A stretch of DNA of 7,799 nt, taken from the NCBI GenBank assembly GCA_041674265.1, contig JBAYWC010000121.1, positions 1 through 7,799 of the forward strand, read 5' to 3'. Every line of letters starts with the position of its first letter. The stretch's first letter is position 1. This document shows, one piece after another, positions 1 to 6,810 of this stretch. The position numbers were made by a program, and so were the translations under genes. The notes beneath the pieces are model-generated. The model worked only from the letters and a program-made list of their open reading frames with translations. It searched no databases and had not been told where the DNA came from. This stretch comes from QYQL01 sp041674265 (GTDB taxonomy: Bacteria; Verrucomicrobiota; Verrucomicrobiia; Chthoniobacterales; Terrimicrobiaceae).

Positions 1-2130
1 CTTCCCGGCTGCCTGATCGTCCTTGAGCCGCATCCAGCGGTCGGACCAGAAGGCGATTTCCTTTGTGAGCCGCTCGTGGACGGCGGCGAGGGTCTTGTCC
101 ACATGGGCGATGCGGCGTGTGGCCACTTCGCTGTAATGCTCGGGGACGAGCGTGGTGGCGGCAAGGGCGAGGGCACGGTGCTCCTGATCGGCGCGAATCC
201 AGTCGGACGCCAGCAGGGCGGTGAGCAAGGGACGGTCGGCGGCGGCCAGCGGCTCGTAGTCGAGGTGTGGTGCCCAACCGGCAAAGCTGGCTTTCCCCTC
301 GGGTGTGACGTGGACGAATTGGAGGCGGTTCGGGTTCCATGGCAGGTCGTAATTGACCATGAGATTGGCGTTCTGGAGGTTCACGCCTTCCCCGGCGGCA
401 TCAGTGGCAAGAAGGATGCGGACTTCGGGGTCGGAGCGAAACATTTCCTGGCGCTTGCGGCGTTCATCTCGATGCACGCTGCCGTGTATGGTGGTAATGG
501 CGTCGGGGGTTCCAAGGACGCCGCCGATTTTCCGCTCCAGATAGTTCAGTGTGTCCTTGTGCTCGGTGAAGAGGATCATCTTGCGTTGGCGGCCATCGGC
601 GTCGCGCATTTGGGGATCGTTTTGGAGGATCTTCGAGAGTTCATCCCATTTGCGGTCCAGTCCTGAATCCACAACGCCACGAGCCTGTTCAACGAGATTG
701 GCGAGAATCAGGATCTCGGCGTCGAGTTCGCCGATAGTCTGAGCGGCAGTGGCGGTGTCGGTGAGCTTTTCTTCCAATTCTTCCTGCTCCTCGGCGGTGA
801 GGTCGTCGTCATCTTCCGGCGGGGCTTCGAGATTCTGGGCGATGAACTGCTGGCCACGGGACAGGAGGCGTTCTTCGCGGAGTCGTTTTTCGAGACGTTC
901 CTTGCGGCGCTTGAGGGATTGGAAGATGGCCTCAGGACTGGAGGCGAGGCGGCGCTGGAGGGCGGTGAGCGCGAAGCCGACCGAACCTTTACGCGGACCT
1001 TTGAGCGCGTCGGCCTTCCCCATTTCGGTCTCCACGTAGGTGGTGACCGCCTCGTAGAGGGCGAACTCAATTGCGGAGAGTTTGTAGTTCGCCGTGTAGG
1101 TGCGGCGCTCCGGGAACAGGTGGGTGCCGTCGAAGCGAAGCATTTCCTCCTTCACCATTCGTCGCATGAGATCGCTGGCATCGACCTTGTGCTCAGCATC
1201 GCCCCCTCTACGAAATTTGCCATAGAAGCGGTCGGAATCGAGCAGCGAGAGGAAAAGGTGGAAGTCCTCGTCCTTGCCATTGTGCGGTGTGGCGGTGAGC
1301 AGCAGGAGGTGCCGGGTGCGGGCACCGAGCTTCTCCGCGAAGATGAAGCGCCCGGTCTTTTCCAGTTTCGAGCCGAAGTGGGCGGACAACTTGTGCGCCT
1401 CATCGAAGATCACCAAGTCCCACGAGGTGGCGAGGAGCTTTTCTTGAAGCTCATCGTTGCGGGCCATCTGGTCGAGACGGACGATGAGGTGGTCGAGATC
1501 CTCGAAGGGATTGCCGGTCGGGGTCGCGGCTTCGAGGGCGGCGGAGAACACATTGAACTGAAGGCCGAATTTCTCGAACAACTCGTCGCGCCATTGCTCG
1601 ACGAGGCTGCCGGGTGCCACCACGAGGATACGGCGAGAGTCCGCCCGCATGATCAGCTCGCGGATGTAGAGGCCCGCCATGATGGTCTTGCCCGCGCCGG
1701 GGTCATCGGCGAGGACGAAGCGCAGCGGCTGGCGCGGCAGCATGGACTCGTAAACTGCCGTGATCTGGTGCGGGAGCGGCTGCACGTTCGACGTGTGGAC
1801 GGCCATCATGGGGTCGAAGAGAAACGCGAGGTCGATGCGCTTGGCCTCGACTGCCAGCTTGAAAGCCTCGCCGTCGCCGTCGAATGACCATGGGCGCTCG
1901 GTGGTGGCAACGGCCAAAGTGTTGATATCAGCGGAACCGACGAGTCGCTCGTGGATGGTGCCGTCTGGCAATTTGTAGATGACTTGAGTAGCGCCGGTGC
2001 CGATGGGAACAGATGCAATCACGGACACGATCGTTCCTGGTTCAAGACCAGTGAGCGAAAGGCCGGGCTGGATTTCTTCGAGTTTCATCAGTCTGATAAA
2101 TCCGTCGATCTTATCGGGTTGGTAGGACAT
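1..2130 (-). CDS. SNF2/DEAH-family helicase, C-terminus cut by the window edge, lacking motif VI
   Basis: Not a normal open-ended helicase: 710 codons are open to the left edge without a stop. Visible in order: an N-terminal domain beginning MKLEEIQPGLSL; PLPHQITAVYESM; Walker A DDPGAGKT (Lys near residue 148); APGSLVEQW; DEAH at 243-246; TATPHNGK from 279; LFPERR; an acidic, coiled-coil-like insert at about 395-480; LFTEHKDTLNYL; motif V ATDAAGEGVNLQ at 575-586; then NYDLPWNPNRL ending at 603. The family continues with QRxGRxHRxGQ; here it goes straight to QFVHVTPEGKASFAGWAPHLDYEPL, which I recognise as the family's far C-terminal part, followed by RLTKEIAFWSDRW. About 300 residues seem absent. 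Relatives are ATP-dependent DNA translocases, often beside methyltransferases in defence loci. Loss of motif VI should cripple ATP hydrolysis (inference). ATG at 2130 is the longest start; the ATG at 2088 fits the family N-terminus better. Neither has a clear ribosome binding site. A TAG lies in frame upstream of 2130. Confidence 0.88.
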   Translation of the reverse strand, partial: MSYQPDKIDGFIRLMKLEEIQPGLSLTGLEPGTIVSVIASVPIGTGATQVIYKLPDGTIHERLVGSADINTLAVATTERPWSFDGDGEAFKLAVEAKRIDLAFLFDPMMAVHTSNVQPLPHQITAVYESMLPRQPLRFVLADDPGAGKTIMAGLYIRELIMRADSRRILVVAPGSLVEQWRDELFEKFGLQFNVFSAALEAATPTGNPFEDLDHLIVRLDQMARNDELQEKLLATSWDLVIFDEAHKLSAHFGSKLEKTGRFIFAEKLGARTRHLLLLTATPHNGKDEDFHLFLSLLDSDRFYGKFRRGGDAEHKVDASDLMRRMVKEEMLRFDGTHLFPERRTYTANYKLSAIEFALYEAVTTYVETEMGKADALKGPRKGSVGFALTALQRRLASSPEAIFQSLKRRKERLEKRLREERLLSRGQQFIAQNLEAPPEDDDDLTAEEQEELEEKLTDTATAAQTIGELDAEILILANLVEQARGVVDSGLDRKWDELSKILQNDPQMRDADGRQRKMILFTEHKDTLNYLERKIGGVLGTPDAITTIHGSVHRDERRKRQEMFRSDPEVRILLATDAAGEGVNLQNANLMVNYDLPWNPNRLQFVHVTPEGKASFAGWAPHLDYEPLAAADRPLLTALLASDWIRADQEHRALALAATTLVPEHYSEVATRRIAHVDKTLAAVHERLTKEIAFWSDRWMRLKDDQAAGK

Positions 2131-2299
2131 CCGGAGGGCTACATACCTCTTGCTTTTCTAAAAAAGCGCAGAATTCTCCTCATTGCCTCCCGATACCGAA
2201 TTATTGCAATCTGGCCCCCCCGGGCAAAGCTGACGCGAACTGAGGGTGCAGGATTGCATGGCGTATGAGATAACGCCTCAAAATTGAGCGAATAACAAT

Positions 2300-2313
2300 C
2301 GTAAACGCTTTCA
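2300..2313. promoter_or_regulatory. Possible LacI/CRE-type operator dyad
   Basis: On the minus strand this reads TGAAAGCGTTTACG, which differs from the general CRE pattern TGNAANCGNTNNCA only at the last base. Sites of this shape bind LacI-family regulators in many bacteria. It lies about 170 nt upstream of the helicase start, a plausible but unremarkable distance. A single imperfect match could be chance; no regulator gene is visible in the window. Confidence 0.2.
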
Positions 2314-2382
2314 AACACCCATCGATTTTGTGGTTCTCCTCCTGGCTGTTGATAGACACTTCGGAGTAGGTTCGTTGAGCAC

Positions 2383-2436
2383 AGCGCCTCACCGCGCCGG
2401 TGTCCGACGGGGTGCCGGACACGCTCCAGAGCGCCT
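2383..2436. repeat. Hairpin core flanked by 7-nt direct repeats
   Basis: The 7-base word agcgcct occurs at 2383-2389 and again at 2430-2436. Between them is a perfect 7-bp inverted repeat, gtgtccg at 2400-2406 and cggacac at 2416-2422, with a 9-nt loop. A stem core between short direct repeats is the layout of REP-like or other small intergenic repeats. No U-run follows on either strand, so a standard intrinsic terminator is unlikely. Whether copies exist elsewhere in the genome cannot be seen here. Confidence 0.4.
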
Positions 2437-2536
2437 ATGTTCTCCGCCATAGAAAATGTCAGTCCCGCGTTTTGTAGCATTTTTCGGGAAGCCATGCGAT
2501 TGGCACATTGAAAGCCCTTTCCTGCCGGGTTGTCAC

Positions 2537-2560
2537 GCATGGGCAGGATGCCCGTGCCAC
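2537..2560. repeat. Short GC-rich palindromic repeat of the GGCACGGGCATCCTGCCC type
   Basis: Bases 2537-2545 and 2549-2557 form a 9-bp stem (one G-T wobble) around a 3-nt loop gga. On the minus strand the element begins GTGGCACGGGCATCCTGCCC. I recall this sequence as an abundant intergenic repeat in Verrucomicrobia; one forward reading frame gives the HGQDARAT peptide often seen in spurious ORFs of those genomes. It starts about 19 nt after the ABC-F stop codon, so it may form a structured mRNA 3' end for the cluster. There is no U-tract after it. Stem visible directly; family assignment from memory. Confidence 0.55.
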
Positions 2561-2578
2561 GAAGCGCTTTCCACAGAA

Positions 2579-4186
2579 CTATGCGGTCAGCGCAAAACGC
2601 TCGGATCCGAGGAGCCCGGATTTTTCCAGGAAATAATCGTAGCCGCCGGCATAGGTCGTCACGGTGCCCGCATTGATGTGGAGGATCCGGTTGGCGAGTT
2701 TGCGGATGAAGTGGACGTCGTGGGAGATGAAGAGCAGCGTGCCTTCATAGGCTTCGAGGGCGAGGACGAGGGACTCGACCGTGAGGATATCCAGGTGGGT
2801 CGTCGGTTCGTCCATGAGCAGAAGGTTCGGCGGATCGACGAGAAACTTGATCAGATTGAGCCGGGTTTTCTCTCCGCCGCTCAGCACGCACGTCTTCTTG
2901 TGGATGTCGTCCTTCTTGAAAAGAAACGACCCGAGCATGCTGCGGGCGTCTTCCTCGCGGAGCGTGCCATTGCTCGCGAGAACTTCCTCGATCACGGAAC
3001 TGGCCGGGTTCAGGGTGGCCGAGCGGTGTTGGCTGAAATAGCCGATCTTGGAATTGTGGCCGGCCTGACAAATGCCCTTCTGGATCGGAACAACCCCGGC
3101 CATGATCTTCAGCAGGGTGGATTTCCCGGCCCCGTTCGGACCGACCAGCGCCGTGCGCTCCCCCCGCTCGATGAGGAGATCCAAGCCCTTGTAAATCGGA
3201 TGATCCCCGTAAGACATATGAACCCCCTTGAGGTTCATCGATTGCTGCCCGCCGCGCGGCGGTTGCGGAATCCGGAATCGGAACGGTTTTCTCGGCGGCT
3301 CCGGACGCTCGATCTTTTCCATCCGCTCGATCTGCTTGAGCTTGCTCTGGGCCTGGGCGGCCTTCGAGGAGACGGACCGGAAGCGGTCCGCGAATTCCTG
3401 GAGCGCCGTGATCTCCTTCTGCTGGTTTTTCCACGCGGCGGCCTGCTGCTCGTAGTTGGCCTCGCGCTGGCGGAGGGACGCCGAAAAATTTCCGGTGTAG
3501 GACACGATTTTTTTGTCGGTGATTTCGAAAACTTTTTCGACGAGCGCGTCCATGAACTCGAGATCGTGCGAGATGAGAAGCACGGCTCCGGAGTAGGATT
3601 GAAGATACCGTTGAAGCCACAGCAGCGAGAGCAGGTCCAGATGGTTCGTCGGCTCGTCCAGCAGCAAAAGATCCGGCTCCATCACAAGGAGCCGCGCGAG
3701 ATGGGCGCGCATGACCCAGCCCCCGCTCAGCTCCCTGGCCGGCCGCTCGAATTCCTCCTCGCGATAGCCGAGGCCCTTGAGCATCTTCCGCGCTCGGGCC
3801 TCCACATGGGAGTTGCAGAGCGCCTCGTGCTTCGCATGGGCCTCCAAATACTCCGGCCCCTCGACCTGTCCCGCTTTTTCGAGCCGCGCGAGCACTGCCT
3901 CCAGAGCGGGGATTTCCCCGGCTTTCCCGGTCGCGATGTCCAGCGCCGTTTCCTCGCCGACCGCCTCGCCTTCCTGCGGCAGATAGCCCAGCATCGTCCA
4001 TTCATCCCGCTGCACCGTCCCCCCATCGGGCTCGTCTTTTTTCAGGATCAGGGAAAAAAGCGTGGACTTCCCGGCTCCATTAGGACCGACCAACGCGACC
4101 CGCTCGCCATAGTTGACCTGCAAAGAGGCCCCCTCGAAGAGCAACCTCCCTCCCTGGCTTTTCCGCAAATCCCGGATCGTCAGCAT
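2579..4186 (-). CDS. ABC-F family ATPase (ribosome-associated)
   Basis: A 535-residue protein with two ATP-binding cassettes on one chain and no membrane segment. Cassette 1 has Walker A GPNGAGKST at 34-42, the ABC-F-typical signature LSGGW at 153-157, Walker B/D-loop LLLLDEPTNHLD at 173-184 and switch His in LLISHD near 207. A charged, Gln/Lys/Arg-rich linker runs from about 239 to 305, the expected P-site tRNA interaction motif region. Cassette 2 has Walker A at 349-357, LSGGEKTR at 435-442, DEPTTHLD at 459-466 and LLFISHD near 483-490. Family members bind the ribosomal E site and act on translation or confer antibiotic protection; which subfamily this is cannot be settled by eye. The second DEPTNHLD block carries Thr in place of Asn. 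The gene starts 18 nt after the lpxA stop with no evident Shine-Dalgarno, so it is probably co-transcribed. Stop is TAG at 2579-2581. Confidence 0.95.
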   Translation of the reverse strand: MLTIRDLRKSQGGRLLFEGASLQVNYGERVALVGPNGAGKSTLFSLILKKDEPDGGTVQRDEWTMLGYLPQEGEAVGEETALDIATGKAGEIPALEAVLARLEKAGQVEGPEYLEAHAKHEALCNSHVEARARKMLKGLGYREEEFERPARELSGGWVMRAHLARLLVMEPDLLLLDEPTNHLDLLSLLWLQRYLQSYSGAVLLISHDLEFMDALVEKVFEITDKKIVSYTGNFSASLRQREANYEQQAAAWKNQQKEITALQEFADRFRSVSSKAAQAQSKLKQIERMEKIERPEPPRKPFRFRIPQPPRGGQQSMNLKGVHMSYGDHPIYKGLDLLIERGERTALVGPNGAGKSTLLKIMAGVVPIQKGICQAGHNSKIGYFSQHRSATLNPASSVIEEVLASNGTLREEDARSMLGSFLFKKDDIHKKTCVLSGGEKTRLNLIKFLVDPPNLLLMDEPTTHLDILTVESLVLALEAYEGTLLFISHDVHFIRKLANRILHINAGTVTTYAGGYDYFLEKSGLLGSERFALTA

Positions 4187-4204
4187 CGGGTCAGCCGTGC
4201 GGGT

Positions 4205-4978
4205 TCAGCGGACGATGCCACGTTGGGACTGCTCGATGAAAGCCAGCAGATGGTTCCGGACATCCGAGGAGGCAACCTCTGCCGCGATCTGCATGCAGGC
4301 TTGCCTGACATTGAGATTCGAGCGGTAGAGGAACCGGTAGCATTCGCGCAGGGAACGCACATCGTCCGCGGAAAACCCCCGCCGTTCCAGACCGATCTGG
4401 TTCACCCCGCGAATCTCCGCGGGATTCCCGTCGGCAATCATGTAGGGCGGGACATCCTGCACGATCTTGGTGCAGCCGCCGATGATGGAATGGCGTCCGA
4501 TGCGGCAGAACTGGTGGACGCCCGAAAGCCCGCCAATCACCGCATGGTCCTCCACGAGCACATGCCCGGCGAGCGTTCCGTTGTTCGAAAAAACCACATG
4601 GTCGCCGACCGTGCAGTCATGCGCGACGTGCGAATAGGCCAGGAAGCTCCCGTGATTTCCAACCACGGTCTTCGTGTCCGGGAGTGTCCCCCGGTTCACG
4701 GTGCAGAATTCCCGGAAGGAATTTCCGGCCCCGATTTCCAGATACGTCGGCTCACCGGCATACTTGAGATCTTGCGACCGCTGGCCGATCGAGACATGGG
4801 GGTAAAAAACATTGCCCGGACCGATTTTCGCGGGGCCCGCAATCGTCACGTGCCCGAGCAACCGGCAACCCGGGCCGATCTCAACGCCGGGACCCACATG
4901 GCAGAACGGACCGACCTCCGTGCCGTCGCCAAGCGATGCCGCGGGGTCCACAACCGAGCTGGGGTGGATGACTGTCAT
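4205..4978 (-). CDS. lpxA: UDP-N-acetylglucosamine O-acyltransferase LpxA
   Basis: Catalyses the first step of lipid A synthesis in the cytoplasm: transfer of (R)-3-hydroxyacyl from ACP to the 3-OH of UDP-GlcNAc. The 257-residue product is close to the E. coli length of 262. Residues 1-185 are a left-handed beta-helix of hexapeptide repeats (IHPSSVVDP, then IGPGCRLLG, VGDHVVF and similar). The catalytic His is in VAHDC (about 120, matching E. coli His125), with GVHQFC (His155, matching His160) and NNGTLAGH. GG at 167-168 aligns with the E. coli chain-length residue Gly173, which suggests a long 3-hydroxyacyl donor (inference). The C-terminal helical part has GVNQIGLERRGF and ends SQRGIVR. I chose the ATG at 4978 over the longer frame from 5038 because the family begins here (MTVIHPSSVV) and because this ATG overlaps the lpxC-fabZ stop as ATGA, the usual sign of translational coupling. 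Confidence 0.97.
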   Translation of the reverse strand: MTVIHPSSVVDPAASLGDGTEVGPFCHVGPGVEIGPGCRLLGHVTIAGPAKIGPGNVFYPHVSIGQRSQDLKYAGEPTYLEIGAGNSFREFCTVNRGTLPDTKTVVGNHGSFLAYSHVAHDCTVGDHVVFSNNGTLAGHVLVEDHAVIGGLSGVHQFCRIGRHSIIGGCTKIVQDVPPYMIADGNPAEIRGVNQIGLERRGFSADDVRSLRECYRFLYRSNLNVRQACMQIAAEVASSDVRNHLLAFIEQSQRGIVR

Positions 4979-6294
4979 TTGTCGACCAAGCCGAAAAGAA
5001 GCTGGGCCTCGGAGACCACCTCCCCGTTCACCAGACAACGGCAGGCGGCCTTCCCAAGACGCTTTTTCACGCTCGTCATTTCACATTCGATGAAGAGCGT
5101 GTCCCCCGGCATCACCGGCTTCCGGAATTTCACCTCGTCGGCGCTCATGAAGTAACCGATCTTTCCGGCATTCTCGGTCTTGCGCATCATGACGATGCTG
5201 GCCACTTGCGCCATGGCCTCGAGCTGCAGCACGCCGGGCATGACCGGGTGGCCGGGAAAATGCCCCTGAAAATACGGCTCGTTGATCGAGACGGCCTTGA
5301 CACCGATGGCTTTCGCGTCCCCTTGGAATTCGATGACCCGGTCCACCATCAGGAACGGGAAGCGGTGCGGCAGCGTGCGCATGACTTCGTGGGCGTCCAG
5401 CGCGCCGGCTGTCGCCGCGACGGGCCTCGGCGCGGCGGCGGCGATCTCCGCATGGCGGGCGGCGAGCCGCTTGGCCGCCTCGGTATTGATCCCATGCCCG
5501 GGCTTCACCGCGACCACATGGCCGCGAATCCGGCGCCCGGCGAGGGCGAGATCCCCGATGATGTCCAGCATCTTGTGCCGGACGAATTCATCGGGAAACC
5601 GGAGCGGTTCCTTGCTGAGCACGCTCTCATCCCGCGCCACGATCGCATTTTCCAGGCTCCCTCCCTTGATCAGCCCTTTGTCCATGAGTGGCTTGACATC
5701 CTCGTAGAAGACAAACGTGCGCGCCGGCGCGATTTCCTTCTCGTAAAAATCCGGGGTGATCTCCGCGGAAAGGAACTGGGTGAACCGTCCCTGCGGACCG
5801 ACCTGGGTGCAGGAGATCCGGAATTTGGGATCGGGAAGGATCACCAGCACCGATTCGCCGGATTCGATGGTGAGCGGCTCGCGGATTTCAAGATAGCTGC
5901 GCGGGGCCTCCTGCTCGACGATGCCGGCCTTGAGAATCATCGCGGCATAGGCCGAGGCGCTGCCGTCGCCGATCGGAGGCTCGTTGGCATTCATCTGGAT
6001 GAGGGCGTTGTCCACCCCCAGCCCGGTCAGCGAGGAAAGCACGTGTTCGACCGTGTGGATTTTCACCATCCCCTGGACAAGCGTCGTGGCGCGCTCGACG
6101 GTTTTGACATGGGCGGCGGCGGCCTCGACAACCGGTTCGTCGGGCAGGTCCACCCGCTGGAATTTGAAGCCATGCCCAACAGGCGCGGGAAGAATGGTGA
6201 TGGTGACGTCTTCGCCGGTGTGAAGAGCGCTGCCGGTCAGGGTTGCAGGGGATGCGAGGGTGCGTTGTTTGTCCACTTGTCTTGGTTTGATCAT
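4975..6294 (-). CDS. lpxC-fabZ: Fused LpxC deacetylase / FabZ 3-hydroxyacyl-ACP dehydratase
   Basis: A 439-residue bifunctional enzyme. Residues 1 to about 285 are LpxC, the zinc-dependent UDP-3-O-acyl-GlcNAc deacetylase that commits material to lipid A: TVEH at 81-84 (catalytic Glu83, zinc His84), PARTF near 190, FVRHKMLDIIGDL with zinc ligands His240 and Asp244, and GHGINT with His267. An Ala/Pro-rich stretch (about 284-298) acts as linker. Residues 300-439 are FabZ, which dehydrates (R)-3-hydroxyacyl-ACP in fatty acid elongation: LPHRFPFLMVDRV at 308-320, HFPGHPVMPGVLQLEAMAQ at 345-363 with catalytic His345 and Glu359, and KFRKPVMPGD from 389. All key residues of both domains are present. 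The fusion is known from Bacteroidetes/Chlorobi and related groups. ATG at 6294 lies 1 nt after the upstream gene's stop; AGGA just before it overlaps that gene's last codons. It overlaps lpxA by 4 nt. Confidence 0.97.
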   Translation of the reverse strand: MIKPRQVDKQRTLASPATLTGSALHTGEDVTITILPAPVGHGFKFQRVDLPDEPVVEAAAAHVKTVERATTLVQGMVKIHTVEHVLSSLTGLGVDNALIQMNANEPPIGDGSASAYAAMILKAGIVEQEAPRSYLEIREPLTIESGESVLVILPDPKFRISCTQVGPQGRFTQFLSAEITPDFYEKEIAPARTFVFYEDVKPLMDKGLIKGGSLENAIVARDESVLSKEPLRFPDEFVRHKMLDIIGDLALAGRRIRGHVVAVKPGHGINTEAAKRLAARHAEIAAAAPRPVAATAGALDAHEVMRTLPHRFPFLMVDRVIEFQGDAKAIGVKAVSINEPYFQGHFPGHPVMPGVLQLEAMAQVASIVMMRKTENAGKIGYFMSADEVKFRKPVMPGDTLFIECEMTSVKKRLGKAACRCLVNGEVVSEAQLLFGLVDK

Positions 6295-6295
6295 G

Positions 6296-6796
6296 CTATT
6301 CCTGCCCGCCCGTGCGGAGAAGGATGTCGATATATTTCTGATTGCTGGCCCGGAGCCTGCCGACGAGCGCCCGCCCGATGGCTCCGAGAATCTGGATGGC
6401 GGCGGCGGGGTGCAGCCCGCTCAGAACACCGATGGTCATGCGCGTGATCCGAAGAAGCACGCAGGCCTCCAGCGCGATGACATTGGCGGAACGGGGGCCG
6501 TCATCGACCAGGGTGACCTCGCCGAAAAAATCCCCCGGTTCCAACGACGAAAGCTCGATTTCGCGGCCGTCGGCATCGACGGTCACCTTGGCGCGTCCCT
6601 CAAGAAGAACATAGAGGCAATGCCCGGACTCGCCGGCCCGCACAATCCGGCTTCCCGCAGGACAAGTCATCGCGTCGGTCAATTGCAGGAGCGCCACGAG
6701 TTCCTCCCCGCCAAGCCCCGCAAACAGGCAGAACTTCTGCAGCCGGGGGTCGTCGGGCTGGATCGCGGGCATTGAGGTGTGTGAGGATTTTTCCAT
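6296..6796 (-). CDS. Single-domain cyclic-nucleotide-binding-like (CNB/CAP effector domain) protein
   Basis: A 166-residue cytosolic protein made essentially of one CNB domain (about 22-120) and a short helical tail to RTGGQE. Visible landmarks are FAGLGGEELVALLQ, AGSRIVRAGESGHCLYVLLEG, GREIELSSLEPGDFFGE, and the phosphate-binding cassette FGEVTLVDDGPRSANV at about 91-106 with the Glu and the Arg-Ser-Ala triad kept, so cAMP or cGMP binding is possible. There is no HTH after it, so it is not a CRP-type transcription factor as it stands; it may act through protein contact. The reading frame extends upstream to an ATG at 6913, but the extra 39 residues are rich in Arg, Pro and Trp and include the 30-nt hairpin, so I prefer ATG 6796; ATG 6772 is a third option. 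None has a convincing ribosome binding site except a weak AAGGGG before 6913. The TAG stop sits 1 nt before the lpxC-fabZ ATG, implying coupled translation and a link to lipid A synthesis. Confidence 0.85.
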   Translation of the reverse strand: MEKSSHTSMPAIQPDDPRLQKFCLFAGLGGEELVALLQLTDAMTCPAGSRIVRAGESGHCLYVLLEGRAKVTVDADGREIELSSLEPGDFFGEVTLVDDGPRSANVIALEACVLLRITRMTIGVLSGLHPAAAIQILGAIGRALVGRLRASNQKYIDILLRTGGQE

Positions 6797-6810
6797 CGGA
6801 CATTTGAATC

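Larger units (their letters stand above)
2131..2578. other. Intergenic spacer between the ABC-F gene and the helicase gene
   Basis: These 448 bases hold no gene I accept. The longest minus-strand frames have the composition of random translation and no recognisable domain. The spacer is more AT-rich at 2150-2340 than its neighbours, as expected near the helicase promoter. A very tentative minus-strand promoter is TTGCCC, 16 nt, AATAAT, reading towards the helicase from about 2230. A small dyad (gctttt-ctaa-aaaagc) lies at 2152-2167. A 14-codon minus-strand frame, 2183-2139, ends 8 nt before the helicase ATG; its Shine-Dalgarno-like GGGAGG is only 2 nt from its ATG, so translation is doubtful. 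Three further repeats or dyads are listed separately. Confidence 0.6.

Noticed and set aside
919..1887. A 322-codon plus-strand frame opposite the helicase
   Set aside because: Low-complexity Glu/Val/Gly/Arg composition typical of an antisense shadow; the helicase motifs lie on the other strand.
2139..2540. A 133-codon minus-strand frame in the spacer before the helicase
   Set aside because: It passes through the palindromic repeat and the direct-repeat hairpin, has no domain and no ribosome binding site, and looks like translated intergenic DNA.
2537..2560. Intrinsic terminator for the ABC-F gene
   Set aside because: The stem is good but no run of T follows it on the minus strand, so I list it as a repeat only.
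4979..5038. LpxA start at 5038
   Set aside because: It would add 20 non-homologous residues lying inside the FabZ coding region; the ATGA overlap at 4978 and the family N-terminus favour the shorter form.
2456..5155. An 899-codon open frame on the plus strand, antisense to the ABC-F gene, lpxA and the end of lpxC-fabZ
   Set aside because: Its translation has no recognisable domain, while the opposite strand carries motif-complete enzymes. Long antisense frames are common opposite GC-rich genes.
5206..6447. A 413-codon plus-strand frame opposite lpxC-fabZ and the CNB gene
   Set aside because: Rich in Asp, Gly, Arg and His with no motifs; the minus strand is clearly coding here.
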